From positions 197,820 through 261,819 of the forward strand of contig NZ_LMOL01000005.1 in assembly GCF_001424565.1 (NCBI RefSeq): 64,000 bases of DNA, given 5' to 3'. The number at the start of each line of letters is the position of its first letter. The first letter of the stretch is position 1. Shown here in pieces: positions 9,233 through 19,029 of this stretch. A model generated the notes under the pieces. The model was given only the letters and a program-made list of their open reading frames with translations. It had not been told where the DNA came from and searched no databases. Made by a program: the position numbers and the translations under genes. The stretch comes from Arthrobacter sp. Leaf141 (GTDB lineage Bacteria; Actinomycetota; Actinomycetes; Actinomycetales; Micrococcaceae).

Positions 9233-10341
9233 GATTCTGGCCACCCTGTCGCATCAAGCGCTTGCGGCTGATTGCGGAGGCTGTCCAAAAGCCCGCGTGC
9301 CATGGACTCCGCGGAATAGCTTGCCTTGATGGGTGCAGCCAGTTCCTCGGGTTTCGGAAATTTGTGCACCCCGGCGTATACATTCCGCAGCAAGTCCGCC
9401 AACGAACCGGGATCATCTTCCGTAAAACGAGCGACGCCACCGTATCTTTCCAGCTCAACTTCGGGCGCATGGGGTTCATTATCCGCGATGAGCATTGGGA
9501 CCCCGAAGCCGAGGCTTTGAGTCAGACTGAGACCAACATATCCAGGCGAGACCGAGCAAATGGCATCAGAGTACACATCGCCAAGTTTTTGCGGTTCGCC
9601 GATAGGCCCGAGAAAGTCGACCCGTTCGGCGCACCCCAGCCTGGAAGCAAGTGTTCGCAGCGATTCGAGTTCTTCGCCCTGTCCAACGATCTTGAGTCGC
9701 GTACTTTCCATGCCAGCCAGGGCGAAGGCTCTGATCAGAAGGTCGACTTTCTTCTCTTGGACTAGGCGCCCTACGTATATGACCGAATTTTTGGGGCTTC
9801 CAGTTTCAGCAGGTCCGAGATTTGCCACTGAATAGAGTGCATTGGGCGCCACCCATACAGGCTGGTTGGGGAGATCCGCCCGCGCTGGAACTACGCTGTC
9901 ATATCCGTAGAGGACTGTCCCGTCAGCAAGAGCTCGCATGGAGAGCCTAAGGCGCGATGTCCATGAGCCAGCACCGGCCCGGGGATAGAGATGCCCCCAA
10001 ACAATCGTGCGACGCCTCAGAACCTTCCTTGCGGCCAACAGCAGCCAAGCACTAATACAACGAGGATTGAGATCGAGCATTAGGGTCTCGGCCCGGATAG
10101 CTTGAGTTGTATGGCCTCGAAGGATAATTCCTCGGTTGGCGAGAAACCAGGCTTTTAGGGGCTCATAGAGTGAGCCGTCAATCCCAGTCGTAACCGTGGC
10201 AGTTAGTTGACGAGGTCCAGCGAATATGGCCGGATTGCCTGGAGCCGATTGTTCGACGAGCGACTCGACGCAGGCCTGGCGGTAGAATGGCAAAACTGTC
10301 AGGTACATCGCGTCTTGTCGTGACTGATTCGGACTTTTCAT
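9229..10341 (-). CDS. Family 4 glycosyltransferase
   Basis: 370 residues, ATG 10341 with GGAG four bases upstream. GT-B fold, with a weakly conserved N-terminal acceptor half and a clear C-terminal donor half: [47 protein letters not shown] and [20 protein letters not shown], where the acidic pair usual in the GT4 EX7E motif is altered to SPGYVGLS/Q. It is a cytoplasmic, membrane-associated enzyme for EPS repeat assembly; donor and linkage are unknown. It is the third sugar-handling enzyme of the cluster after the initiating transferase and the WcaI-like protein. Confidence 0.82.
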   Translation of the reverse strand: MKSPNQSRQDAMYLTVLPFYRQACVESLVEQSAPGNPAIFAGPRQLTATVTTGIDGSLYEPLKAWFLANRGIILRGHTTQAIRAETLMLDLNPRCISAWLLLAARKVLRRRTIVWGHLYPRAGAGSWTSRLRLSMRALADGTVLYGYDSVVPARADLPNQPVWVAPNALYSVANLGPAETGSPKNSVIYVGRLVQEKKVDLLIRAFALAGMESTRLKIVGQGEELESLRTLASRLGCAERVDFLGPIGEPQKLGDVYSDAICSVSPGYVGLSLTQSLGFGVPMLIADNEPHAPEVELERYGGVARFTEDDPGSLADLLRNVYAGVHKFPKPEELAAPIKASYSAESMARGLLDSLRNQPQALDATGWPES

Positions 10342-10423
10342 GAGTCTCCGTAAGAATCAAAAGGCCAATAAAAGATTAAAAATGCAAAAATAGTGGTGCG
10401 CTCGATGCATTGCCTTAAACGAA

Positions 10424-11482
10424 CTAATTCAAAGTGCTCAAGACCTTATGGACAGAGGCCTGGGCTTGCCGAATCGCCTGTTCAAATTCAGACTCTCGAA
10501 GTGAGAAATCCTGAGCTAAAATTAGCGGCTCAGTGGGAGAGTCAGAAGCTGGCATGTTGTTAACGACAATATATTCACCGAAGCCTGATGCTAGAGTCGA
10601 ACGGATTTTATCCGCACCATCAAACCTGTATTCGACGGGCAATGCGCCGCAATTTATTCCGAAAATCAAGCCGTGGAGACGATTGCTGACGACCGCATAT
10701 GACGAGCTGTAAATCTCATCGACAATTCGTTGTTGTTCGGAATGACTTTTTGATAGCCATAAATATGACCTGAGTTCAAACTTCTCAGCCAGTGCTAAGT
10801 GCTGCGAATCGTCTCTCGCTACTTGAGAAACAAGAACGACCTTAAAACCTAGTTCATCCAGGTTTTTGACGAGGCGTTCAAATGTGTCCACGTCGACCTG
10901 AGTATCGCTTCTGAATGAGCACGCAATCACGCCTCGATTTTCAGTTCGAGCTGCCTTCATATGACCCAGCGCAATGTCCGGCGCGAAGGTCAGTGGGCGG
11001 CCAACAACGGAAGCCGAAACGGTATCTCGTACTACGTATGCCTTGGACAGGCGAATGAGTAACTTTTCAAGGCATTTCGCCAGGGGGGCGTCTCCGCGGA
11101 CAGCCCGTCCCGCCGTGACCACCACTCCACCTGTCATTTTGATCAAAAGTATATTCACCAGCATCAGCATCGCTTTGGCTAGCGCTTTCGGTGCGTCGCT
11201 CAGCGTGTGAGGGCCAGGGGCATAAGCCAAGTTCGCTCTGCCCGAAATTGCGGCAAAGAATAGATTTAGTTGGAAAAAAACGGGATTAGAAACAAGAGTC
11301 ACATCTCCTGAAAGCTCAAATGCCTCTATGTATGTTTGTGGCATCCGATGAGTCAGAAGGACTAATGGTGTTTTGTTCTCCGCGAAAGTCTCAAAGAAGA
11401 GGCGACGAATCGCAATATCACCGAGGTTATCCTGCTGTGCGCATATACTGCCGAACATTCGCTTTTTAGGCACTTTTATCAC
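10424..11482 (-). CDS. Polysaccharide pyruvyl transferase family protein
   Basis: 352 residues from a GTG at 11482, three bases after the flippase stop; an ATG eight codons in (11458) is an alternative and neither start has a strong ribosome site. The family fold is seen in DNLGDIAIRRLFFETF at the start, YAPGPHTLSDAPKA, AYVVRDTVSASVVG and the hallmark SNRLHGLIFGINCGALPVEY near the C-terminus. Relatives add ketal pyruvate from PEP to EPS sugars, giving acidic groups. Its DNA and that of the next gene are visibly more AT-rich than the rest of the window, suggesting separate acquisition. Confidence 0.85.
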   Translation of the reverse strand: MIKVPKKRMFGSICAQQDNLGDIAIRRLFFETFAENKTPLVLLTHRMPQTYIEAFELSGDVTLVSNPVFFQLNLFFAAISGRANLAYAPGPHTLSDAPKALAKAMLMLVNILLIKMTGGVVVTAGRAVRGDAPLAKCLEKLLIRLSKAYVVRDTVSASVVGRPLTFAPDIALGHMKAARTENRGVIACSFRSDTQVDVDTFERLVKNLDELGFKVVLVSQVARDDSQHLALAEKFELRSYLWLSKSHSEQQRIVDEIYSSSYAVVSNRLHGLIFGINCGALPVEYRFDGADKIRSTLASGFGEYIVVNNMPASDSPTEPLILAQDFSLRESEFEQAIRQAQASVHKVLSTLN

Positions 11483-11485
11483 AAT

Positions 11486-12724
11486 CTAGATAGTTGTCGA
11501 CTGACGATGGCGTGCGGTTCGTCGTCGTATAAGACGAGTTATAGGTGCGGCCAAGATAGCTGACTGAAGTATAAAAGAGAAGCTCAAGGCTAAGGCGGCG
11601 CCTATGGCACCCGCAAGTAGTCCGCCTATTCCGGCGAGAATAAGGCACGCCAGGGTTGTGGTTACTGCAGTCTTAGCTACAAAGTACTGGAGGCCAGCTC
11701 CTTGCAATATGGAACTAAAAAGAGATGACAAAGCAGCAAACACTAGTCCCGCTAGTACCACTTGTAACGGTAAAATAGCGCCTTGATAGATTTCGCCTAA
11801 AAATAATTTCACCATAATAGGGACGATCATCATCAGGCCACCGTAAAGAATTGCGCATGATACGACAACAAACCAAACCATTCGAAACAACGAACGGATT
11901 TGCTTCTCGCTTGTCGTAGCGCTTGCTGGCAACAGAACTGCAGCCATCGACGTGGATAGTAGTCGCAGAGGACCAGTTGCTCGGCTAGTTGCGGCATAGA
12001 AGCCTGCTTGACTTGCGCCTGCCACGGCCGAAACGATCAAAGTGTCCAAGTTTCGAGCCTGGGTTCCCAGTGAGTTCAGCCAGTATGGCCAAGAGATACG
12101 AATAATTTCACGGAAAGTATGTCGCGGCGGCATGATTGTGAGTCTTCCACGGACTATCTTGCGGATAACGATTAGCGATATCAGAGCCGTAACTGCCATA
12201 GCCGCCGAAAACGCAAAAGCCGCATTTACTCCGACAATAACTGCGCCAATGTAAAGTAGCGCGGTGATAATTCGCCGTGCTAGAAGATTTTGACTATTGA
12301 TGCGGGCATCACCATCAGCTAGCGGAACTGACAGCCAAGTGTCGGCATGCCGTTCGCATGCCGCCCATATGGCCAGGGGAAGCAGGAGAAAAAAATATGG
12401 ATCAAGAGCAATTCCAAGGATTACTAGGGGAATGGCTACTGAGAACGCAAGGATGAACGCAAGGCGATCAGTTATCCTAAGTGCGGTGTGAATAAGTGGA
12501 TTCGCAGGATCCGCTGCTCGTTCCTTGACTACCATGGTCGCAATTCCGGGATCAAAGGCAGCCTGAAACACGATCATCGCTCCAAACGCTGCCGAAAACA
12601 CGCCAAAATCGTGCGGACCCAAATCTCTGGCCAGCAGCAGCATAGTTGCGGCTTGGATTAGAGCCCCTAGCAGTCTTCCAACGGAAACCCAGGCAAATTG
12701 AGAAAAAAGCTTTTTTCTGTCCAT
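11486..12724 (-). CDS. Oligosaccharide flippase (Wzx-like, MOP superfamily)
   Basis: 412 residues, ATG 12724 after GGGGGGG. It opens with KKLFSQFAWVSVGRLLGALIQ and ARDLGPHDFGVFSAAFG, the standard N-terminus of Wzx/RfbX translocases, and shows about 12 hydrophobic segments, among them ISWPYWLNSLGTQARNLDTLI midway. It should flip the undecaprenyl-linked repeat unit to the outer face. Base composition is lower in GC than the neighbours, as often seen for wzx genes. A matching Wzy polymerase is not in this cluster; the nearest candidate is at 26951. Confidence 0.88.
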   Translation of the reverse strand: MDRKKLFSQFAWVSVGRLLGALIQAATMLLLARDLGPHDFGVFSAAFGAMIVFQAAFDPGIATMVVKERAADPANPLIHTALRITDRLAFILAFSVAIPLVILGIALDPYFFLLLPLAIWAACERHADTWLSVPLADGDARINSQNLLARRIITALLYIGAVIVGVNAAFAFSAAMAVTALISLIVIRKIVRGRLTIMPPRHTFREIIRISWPYWLNSLGTQARNLDTLIVSAVAGASQAGFYAATSRATGPLRLLSTSMAAVLLPASATTSEKQIRSLFRMVWFVVVSCAILYGGLMMIVPIMVKLFLGEIYQGAILPLQVVLAGLVFAALSSLFSSILQGAGLQYFVAKTAVTTTLACLILAGIGGLLAGAIGAALALSFSFILQSAILAAPITRLIRRRTARHRQSTTI

Positions 12725-12823
12725 GAATGCCCCCCCAGATGAACAACTTACTTCAAGTTACTGCCGACCCGAATTTTCAGGATGTTATTCATTCTGTCAA
12801 CCAAGAGTCCCAGGTCGCTATGC

Positions 12824-14329
12824 TTACCTATTTTGGCGAGACTCAGCGCGGGTAGGCAATTGAGCCCGGGACTCAGCAGGAAACGTTGTGGGCGCACGCA
12901 GCGTTGTTCCCATGTCAGGTTCATTTTCTAGTGTTGGAGGCTTCCGCTGGGATTCGCTGGGAATATTCGACGTCGAGGCGCTGTCATAGCTGTAGTAACT
13001 GTACGAGTACGCATCGGCACCCTTGGACGGCAAGCGATTGATCACGACGCCCAGAAGCTTAGCGTCTACAAGGTCCAACGCAGCAAGTGACTTCTCGAGT
13101 TCTGGCCGAGTTGTTTTCTGCGATCCAACGACGACGACAACACCGGCCACCACCTGTGCAAGCACAGCCGCATCGGTTACCGGCAGTAGCGGCGGAGCGT
13201 CGAGGACGACAACGTCAAATGCCGCTTCGAGCAGTCCAAGGAGGCTTTGCATCTCATGGGATCCGAGGAGCTCGCTGGGGTTTGGAGGGATTGCGCCTGA
13301 AGTGATGACACATAGTCCGTCCTCACCCCAAGGCTGCAATACATCGTCTAATTCCGAAGTCCCCAATAACACTGTAGTGAGACCCACACGGCGCTCGAGC
13401 CCGAGGTAGGAATCCACCATGGGGCGTCGAAGATCGGCATCTACTAGGCACACACTTTGCCCGGACTGCGCCAAAGCCAGAGCTAGATTAGTTGCCGTCG
13501 TGCTCTTGCCTTCGCCGGGAATTGAGGACGTGACGAGAACGCTCTTACGGCCACCCGTGACCTGGGCGAACTGTAGATTTGTGCGCAATTGGCGGAACGC
13601 TTCTGCGCGGGGGCCCTGAGGTGTGGTCTGAGTCAGCAGTGGTTTTTTGGTGGCCTCAGGATCGAAGGTAATTCGTCCCAGGATAGGGGCGTCAGTTACC
13701 TGCCGAAGTTCAGTCTCTCCGCGCACCAAGGTATCAAATCGAGTCCGTAGAAGTGCTCCTGCGACGCCGACTCCCAAACCCAGAAGTAGGCCTAACGCCA
13801 AGTTCACTTTCGTGTTCGGGGCTGAAGGCTGCTGAGGAGCAACTGCTGGTGCGATGATGGATAGCCGCACTGGCGATGTCCCGCCAGCTTTTGGCCTTTC
13901 CAAATCATCGACTACCTTCACGAGACTCGCACCCACCGCCTGGGCAATTGCCGACGCTTGCGCGGGTGAACCGTCGGAGGCAGAAATGGTGATAAGCACA
14001 GTATTTGGATCCGAGGAAGCAGTGATTCTGTCTGCGAGATCTGCCGCCGTCTCGTTGAGCCCCAAAGAGTCGATGACCGGGCTCAGGACAACCGGGCTGC
14101 TTACGGTTTTAACGTAGGACTGTACGCGTGCCTGGCTGAATGTATTGCCCTGCTGCAGCTCTGTGACTGTACCCGAGCTTTGGATTGCAACAAAGAGTTG
14201 AGTACTAGATGTGTAAGTTGGCTTAATAAGCATGGATGCTGCTCCGCCGATCAGGAGCCCAGCCAAGGCTAAAGAAACAATCAACATCCAATTGCGTCTG
14301 AGAATGCGCAGATAGTCTCGTAAGTCCAA
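12824..14329 (-). CDS. Wzz/Wzc-type chain-length regulator and tyrosine autokinase
   Basis: 501 residues if begun at the TTG at 14329 (AGGGGG five bases ahead; gives the usual family start of LRDYLRILRRNW). An upstream TTG at 14407 would add 26 residues but has no ribosome site. Layout: Wzz domain with two membrane segments (near residues 15-35 and 180-200), then a BY-kinase with Walker A SIPGEGKST, A' VCLVDADLRRP and B VVLDAPP, and a tail with five tyrosines in AYSYSYYSYDS that is the likely autophosphorylation cluster. Kinase and anchor are on one chain. It is the promoter-proximal gene of the EPS cluster and should set polymer length and export. Confidence 0.9.
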   Translation of the reverse strand: MDLRDYLRILRRNWMLIVSLALAGLLIGGAASMLIKPTYTSSTQLFVAIQSSGTVTELQQGNTFSQARVQSYVKTVSSPVVLSPVIDSLGLNETAADLADRITASSDPNTVLITISASDGSPAQASAIAQAVGASLVKVVDDLERPKAGGTSPVRLSIIAPAVAPQQPSAPNTKVNLALGLLLGLGVGVAGALLRTRFDTLVRGETELRQVTDAPILGRITFDPEATKKPLLTQTTPQGPRAEAFRQLRTNLQFAQVTGGRKSVLVTSSIPGEGKSTTATNLALALAQSGQSVCLVDADLRRPMVDSYLGLERRVGLTTVLLGTSELDDVLQPWGEDGLCVITSGAIPPNPSELLGSHEMQSLLGLLEAAFDVVVLDAPPLLPVTDAAVLAQVVAGVVVVVGSQKTTRPELEKSLAALDLVDAKLLGVVINRLPSKGADAYSYSYYSYDSASTSNIPSESQRKPPTLENEPDMGTTLRAPTTFPAESRAQLPTRAESRQNR

Positions 14330-14511
14330 CCGGTCCCCCTGTGTCGCGACTGGGGGCTGCCGATGGCGAGCACCACCAGAACGGCTATATTCGTGCAGTT
14401 GGACCAATCATACCGGTTCTATCGGCGGCCGCGACAAAGATGTCACGAACAGCGGCTCCTGCAAAAGAGACTTAATTGAAGCGGCCTCATTATGACCGAA
14501 TTACTGCAGGA

Positions 14512-14985
14512 TCATCGAACGTCAGCATCCTCAAACACCAGGAATGTCTGCGTATCCAGCACCCCGGGCATGGATTGCAGTTGGTCGAAAATCACCCGGC
14601 GCAAGTCGATATTGTCCACTGCGCGGACCAGAAGGATCACATCGAAGTCGCCGCCCACGAGGGCCACGTGGTGTACTTCCGGTATGGCTGCCAGCAGGTC
14701 CCGAAGCTCGCGCCACGAATTCTGCTTCAACTTGAGCGTCACGTAGGCAGACGACCGCAGCCCGGCTTTGATTGGGTCCACGAGTGCCGTGAACCTGGAG
14801 AGCACCCCCTCGGACGTGAGCCGGCCGATCCGCGTGTACGCATGAGCACGGGAAATGTGGACGTTCTCCGCCACTTGTGTCACGGACATCCGGCCGTCCC
14901 GGGTCAGTTCCGAAATTATCTTCTGGTCGATCTCATCCAGGGGAACGGGTTCCGTCCCCTCGTCCTTCGCTGCCAATTTGTCCAC
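14512..14985 (-). CDS. Lrp/AsnC family transcriptional regulator
   Basis: 157 residues from a GTG at 14985 with GGGG upstream. The N-terminal winged HTH is seen in LDEIDQKIISELTRDGRMSV, followed by TQVAENVHISRAHAYTRIGRL; the C-terminal RAM/AsnC domain in GLRSSAYVTLKL and HHVALVGGDFDVILLVRAVD. It is divergent from the 2-oxoacid dehydrogenase operon with about 150 bases between them. In several bacteria a BkdR/Lrp-type protein controls the branched-chain keto-acid dehydrogenase operon next to it, often responding to branched-chain amino acids, so it is the likely regulator here. Confidence 0.9.
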   Translation of the reverse strand: MDKLAAKDEGTEPVPLDEIDQKIISELTRDGRMSVTQVAENVHISRAHAYTRIGRLTSEGVLSRFTALVDPIKAGLRSSAYVTLKLKQNSWRELRDLLAAIPEVHHVALVGGDFDVILLVRAVDNIDLRRVIFDQLQSMPGVLDTQTFLVFEDADVR

Positions 14986-15137
14986 GCACCCCGTCAGTAA
15001 CCTGGCTCACAATTACAATACGTCTTTCATCCTAGGCAGATTCGTGCGGCTTCTCCACGGTTTCCTAAGATGCTGGATACGAAACCTCCCCAAGGTCAAT
15101 ACTGGGAAGGAATAGTGGCAACAGAAGGACGGAACCG

Positions 15138-16370
15138 ATGACGATCTCCGCGAACCACACGGCACAGGACCAGGACCGGACTGCAGCGGTCGAGGATGCC
15201 CTCACAGAGGCAGTTACGAAGTTCGGCATCACCGCCGAGGACTACATGCTTCCGGCACGGCACCAGATCGAGATGGTGGACCCGGACGGCAGGCTAAAGT
15301 CCCGGGCGGAACAGGGCGCCGAACCCGGGCATGAGTACCCTGTTCCCGGCGATGACGAACTGTTGGCTGCGTACGAGCATCTCGTCGTCGGACGCCGGGT
15401 CAACGACCAGAACTCTGCCCTTGTCCGGCAGGGCCGGATGGCCGTCTACCCGTCCAGCCACGGCCAGGAGGCCTGCCAGGTGGCGGCTGCCCTGTGCCTC
15501 TCCAAGAGTGACTGGATGTTCCCGACTTACCGCGACGCCGTCGCCGTGATGACCCGTGGCGTGGATCCCGTTCAGGTGATGACCATCTTCCGGGGTGACT
15601 GGCACAGTGGGTACGATCCGCTCCAGCACAACGTGGGCATCCAGTGCACGCCACTGACCACGCAGCTCCTGCACGGGGTGGGCGTGGCGCACGCCGCAAA
15701 ACTGCGGGGCGAGGACACCGTGGTGCTGGCCATGTGCGGCGATGGCGCCACCAGTGAAGGCGACTTCCATGAGGCGCTTAACTTCGCCGCTGTCTTCCAC
15801 CTGCCCGTCATTTTCTTTGTCCAGAACAATAAGTACGCCATCTCCGTGCCGCTGGCCCACCAGTCTGTGGCGCCGTCTCTTGCCCACAAGGCCGTTGGCT
15901 ACGGTATGGCCGGCGAACGCGTGGACGGAAACGATGTAGTTGCCCTTCTAGCCGTCCTTGACCGCGCCGTGAAGCTCGCCCGTGAAGGGTCCGGCCCACT
16001 GCTGGTGGAAGCCAACACCTATCGGATGCAGGCCCACACCAACGCCGACGACGACACCCGCTACCGCGAAAGCAGCGAGGTTGCCGAGTGGCGGGCCAAG
16101 GACCCGGTGAACCGGATGCGCGCCTACCTCACAGACCGCGGCCTGCTGGACGACGACGGCGAGGTCCGGATCCGCGAACATGCGGAGGCTGTTGCCTCGC
16201 AGTTGAGGGAAGGTCTCAGCGAGGACGTGCCCGTGGAGCCGCAGGAACTCTTCCGCCACGTGTTCGCCCGGCAGACCCCGCAACTGAAGGAACAGTCAGC
16301 CCTGCTGGCCGACGAACTCGCCCGGGACGCTGCAGCCCAGAACTCCGCAGACCAGGAGGCCGGCAAGTGA
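15138..16370 (+). CDS. 2-oxoacid dehydrogenase E1 component, alpha subunit
   Basis: 410 residues, ATG 15138 with GGACGG upstream. It is a thiamine-diphosphate subunit that decarboxylates a 2-oxoacid with E1 beta. The TPP/Mg motif starts at GDGATSEGDFHEALNF and ends in the PVIFFVQNNKYAIS block; the substrate-side SSHGQEACQVA and HSGYDPLQHNVGIQ segments and the phosphorylation-loop region TYRMQAHTNADDDTRYR are present. Size and split alpha/beta form fit pyruvate or branched-chain oxoacid dehydrogenases. The adjacent Lrp regulator and E2 favour the branched-chain type (bkdA/pdhA), but substrate cannot be fixed from sequence. Confidence 0.92.
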   Translation: MTISANHTAQDQDRTAAVEDALTEAVTKFGITAEDYMLPARHQIEMVDPDGRLKSRAEQGAEPGHEYPVPGDDELLAAYEHLVVGRRVNDQNSALVRQGRMAVYPSSHGQEACQVAAALCLSKSDWMFPTYRDAVAVMTRGVDPVQVMTIFRGDWHSGYDPLQHNVGIQCTPLTTQLLHGVGVAHAAKLRGEDTVVLAMCGDGATSEGDFHEALNFAAVFHLPVIFFVQNNKYAISVPLAHQSVAPSLAHKAVGYGMAGERVDGNDVVALLAVLDRAVKLAREGSGPLLVEANTYRMQAHTNADDDTRYRESSEVAEWRAKDPVNRMRAYLTDRGLLDDDGEVRIREHAEAVASQLREGLSEDVPVEPQELFRHVFARQTPQLKEQSALLADELARDAAAQNSADQEAGK

Positions 16371-17479
16371 GCCCCACCATCACCACCTCATCCGAGGCCA
16401 ATGGCAACGTCAGCGTCGCAACGGCCCGGGCAGCTGCGTCCGCTGCTGCCTCTGCAGAAGCCGCCGGTCCGCAGCTCGTCACCATGGCCAAGGCCCTCAA
16501 CACCGCGCTGTCCGATGCCATGCATGCAGATTCCTCTGTTCTGGTGTTCGGCGAGGACGTGGGAATGCTGGGCGGCGTCTTCCGCATCACGGATGGGCTC
16601 ACCGCCACGTTCGGCGAGCAGCGGTGCTTCGATACTCCGCTGGCCGAATCAGGCATCGTTGGCATGGCCGTGGGTATGGCGATCAACGGGATGCGCCCGG
16701 TGATCGAGATGCAGTTTGACGCGTTTGCATACCCGGCGTTCGAGCAGATCATCAGCCACGTGGCCAAGATGCACAACCGCACGAAGGGTGCGGTGAAGCT
16801 GCCTTTGGTGATCCGCATCCCGTACGGCGGAGGCATCGGGGGAGTGGAGCACCACTGTGACTCCTCCGAGGCGTACTACGCCCACACCGCCGGCCTGAAG
16901 GTTTACACCCCGGCCACGGTGGCGGACGGCTACACGATGCTTCGCGAAGCCATCGACTCGGATGACCCCGTCATCTTCATGGAACCCAAGAAGATGTACT
17001 GGACCAAGGACACCGTTGACCTGGCCGACCTCCGCTCCCAGCACAAGGCCAACGCGGCCGCCGGCACCTCGTCCGAGGGGCGTGCCGCCGTCGCCCGCCC
17101 AGGCACGGACGCAACATTGATCGCCTACGGCCCCTCGGTCCCAACCGCTCTTGCCGCCGCCGAAGCTGCTGCACTGGAAGGGAGGTCCCTCGAGGTCATC
17201 GACGTCCGCTCGATTGTCCCGTTCGACGACGAGACCGTCAGCGCCTCCGTCCGCAAGACCGGCCGTGCCGTGGTGATCGCCGAAGCCCACGGTTTCGCCT
17301 CCGTGTCCTCCGAAATTGTGGCGCGGGTCCAGGAACGCTGTTTCCACCACCTGGCCGCGCCCATCCGGCGGGTAACCGGATTCGACGTTCCTTACCCCGC
17401 TCCGAAGCTGGAGCACTATTACCTGCCCGGCGTGGACCGCATTCTCGACGCCGTTGACGACCTCCAGTGGGAGAACTGA
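16367..17479 (+). CDS. 2-oxoacid dehydrogenase E1 component, beta subunit
   Basis: 370 residues from the GTG at 16367, in a GTGA overlap with the alpha gene and with AGGAGG eight bases ahead. An Ala-rich head of about 35 residues precedes the normal start (VTMAKALNTALSDAMH). Family blocks: VLVFGEDVGMLGGVF, RCFDTPLAESGIVGMAVGMA, the IPYGGGIGGVEHHCDSSEAY block, KVYTPATVADGYTML and EVIDVRSIVPFDDETV. It forms the alpha2beta2 E1 with the upstream product and is translationally coupled to it. Confidence 0.92.
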   Translation: MSPTITTSSEANGNVSVATARAAASAAASAEAAGPQLVTMAKALNTALSDAMHADSSVLVFGEDVGMLGGVFRITDGLTATFGEQRCFDTPLAESGIVGMAVGMAINGMRPVIEMQFDAFAYPAFEQIISHVAKMHNRTKGAVKLPLVIRIPYGGGIGGVEHHCDSSEAYYAHTAGLKVYTPATVADGYTMLREAIDSDDPVIFMEPKKMYWTKDTVDLADLRSQHKANAAAGTSSEGRAAVARPGTDATLIAYGPSVPTALAAAEAAALEGRSLEVIDVRSIVPFDDETVSASVRKTGRAVVIAEAHGFASVSSEIVARVQERCFHHLAAPIRRVTGFDVPYPAPKLEHYYLPGVDRILDAVDDLQWEN

Positions 17480-17481
17480 AC

Positions 17482-18957
17482 ATGAGCGAAACCAAAGTCT
17501 TCCTGCTACCCGACCTCGGTGAAGGCCTCACCGAAGCCGAACTGGTGAACTGGCTCGTTGCGGTGGGGGATGAAATCCGCGTGGACCAGCCCATCGCCGA
17601 GGTGGAAACCGCCAAGTCCATGGTCGAGGTGCCGTCGCCCTACGCCGGCACGGTGGCAGTGCTCCACGGTAAGCCGGGCGAGACCCTGGATGTGGGCAAG
17701 CCGCTGATTTCCGTGATGCCCATCGGAGTTCCGCAAATTCCGGCCGTAAAACCGGAAGAAACCGAGTTGGGCGATGCTGCGGTTGAGCCTTCCGGGACAC
17801 CCGCCGAGGCGGAGGCAGAGGTTTACCGGGAAGAAGAAAAGGCGGGATCAGGCAACGTCCTGATCGGCTACGGCACTCCCGGCGGCAGCGGAACGGCTCG
17901 CCGCACCCGGCCGCGAAAGCTGCCCCTGGTTGAGTCCGTGGTGGCAGAGTCCAGTGCCACGGACACTGCGCAGGACAAAGCCCGCGCGCTCACGGAAAAG
18001 GCCGTGGATGACTTGCTGCTGCTCCGCACCCGCGTGCCGGGCAAGCTTGGCGCGGTGATTTCGCCGCTGGTCCGGCGCATGGCGAAAGAACATGGCGTGG
18101 ACCTCGGCGCCGTGCAGGGGACCGGCGACAGCGGCATCATCATGCGGAAGGATGTTGAAGCGGTCATCACCAAGCCCCCGGTAGCTGTTGAAGCGCCGTC
18201 TGTACCGGAGCCCGGGCAGGTTCGCGGCGCTTCCGCCGACAGCCGGACCGGGCTCGGAATTGTGTCCCGAACGCCGATCCGGGGCGTGCGGAAAGCCGTC
18301 GCGGCCAACATGGCGCGCAGCCGGTCCGAGATCCCGGAAGCCACCGTCTGGGTTGATGTGGACGCCACCGCCCTGGTGGAACTCCGCGCCGGATTGAAAG
18401 AAGGCGGCGGGTACGCGCCCGGCCTTCTGGCATTCATTGCCCGGTTTGTGGTGGCCGGGTTGAAAAAGTACCCGGAGCTCAACACCCGCATTGAAACAAC
18501 CGGTGACGGCGCCCAGGAGATCGTTGCCTTTGAGGGAATCAACCTGGGGTTCGCTGCTCAGACGGATCGCGGGCTGGTTGTTCCCTCCGTCCGTGCCGCA
18601 GAAAAATTGACGGCCCGCGAGCTGGATACGGAAATCCGGCGGCTCACCGACGTCGCCCGGCAAGGCAAGGCAACACCCTCCGAGCTGGGCAGTGGGACCT
18701 TCACGCTCAACAACTACGGTGTTTTCGGCGTGGACGGGTCCGCGGCAATCATCAACCATCCCGAGGTGGCGATCCTTGGCGTGGGCCGCATCATCGACAA
18801 GCCATGGGTGGTTGACGGTGAGCTCGCAGTACGTAAAGTGACAGAGCTGACGCTGACCTTTGACCACCGTGTATGCGACGGCGGAACGGCCGGCGGTTTC
18901 CTGCGCTTTGTCGCCGACGCCATCGAGAACCCTGGATCAGTGTTGGCCGACATCTGA
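17482..18957 (+). CDS. Dihydrolipoamide acyltransferase (2-oxoacid dehydrogenase E2)
   Basis: 491 residues, ATG 17482, two bases after the E1 beta stop, GGGAG upstream. Domains: one N-terminal lipoyl domain with the lipoylated Lys in VETAKSMVEVPSPYAG (about residue 44), a flexible acidic linker, a peripheral subunit-binding domain near residues 190-225 (ISPLVRRMAKEHGVDLGAVQ), a second linker and the catalytic acyltransferase domain ending in LTFDHRVCDGGTAGGFLRF with the HxxxDG active site. It carries the acyl group from E1 to CoA. No E3 (dihydrolipoamide dehydrogenase) is in the window, so that subunit must be shared from elsewhere. Confidence 0.93.
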   Translation: MSETKVFLLPDLGEGLTEAELVNWLVAVGDEIRVDQPIAEVETAKSMVEVPSPYAGTVAVLHGKPGETLDVGKPLISVMPIGVPQIPAVKPEETELGDAAVEPSGTPAEAEAEVYREEEKAGSGNVLIGYGTPGGSGTARRTRPRKLPLVESVVAESSATDTAQDKARALTEKAVDDLLLLRTRVPGKLGAVISPLVRRMAKEHGVDLGAVQGTGDSGIIMRKDVEAVITKPPVAVEAPSVPEPGQVRGASADSRTGLGIVSRTPIRGVRKAVAANMARSRSEIPEATVWVDVDATALVELRAGLKEGGGYAPGLLAFIARFVVAGLKKYPELNTRIETTGDGAQEIVAFEGINLGFAAQTDRGLVVPSVRAAEKLTARELDTEIRRLTDVARQGKATPSELGSGTFTLNNYGVFGVDGSAAIINHPEVAILGVGRIIDKPWVVDGELAVRKVTELTLTFDHRVCDGGTAGGFLRFVADAIENPGSVLADI

Positions 18958-19029
18958 CGCTGTACTGGTGGCCCAGTTACTTCGGCCATCCGGGCTGCTG
19001 GTATCAGCGACGACGGGAGCTGCTCCCCA

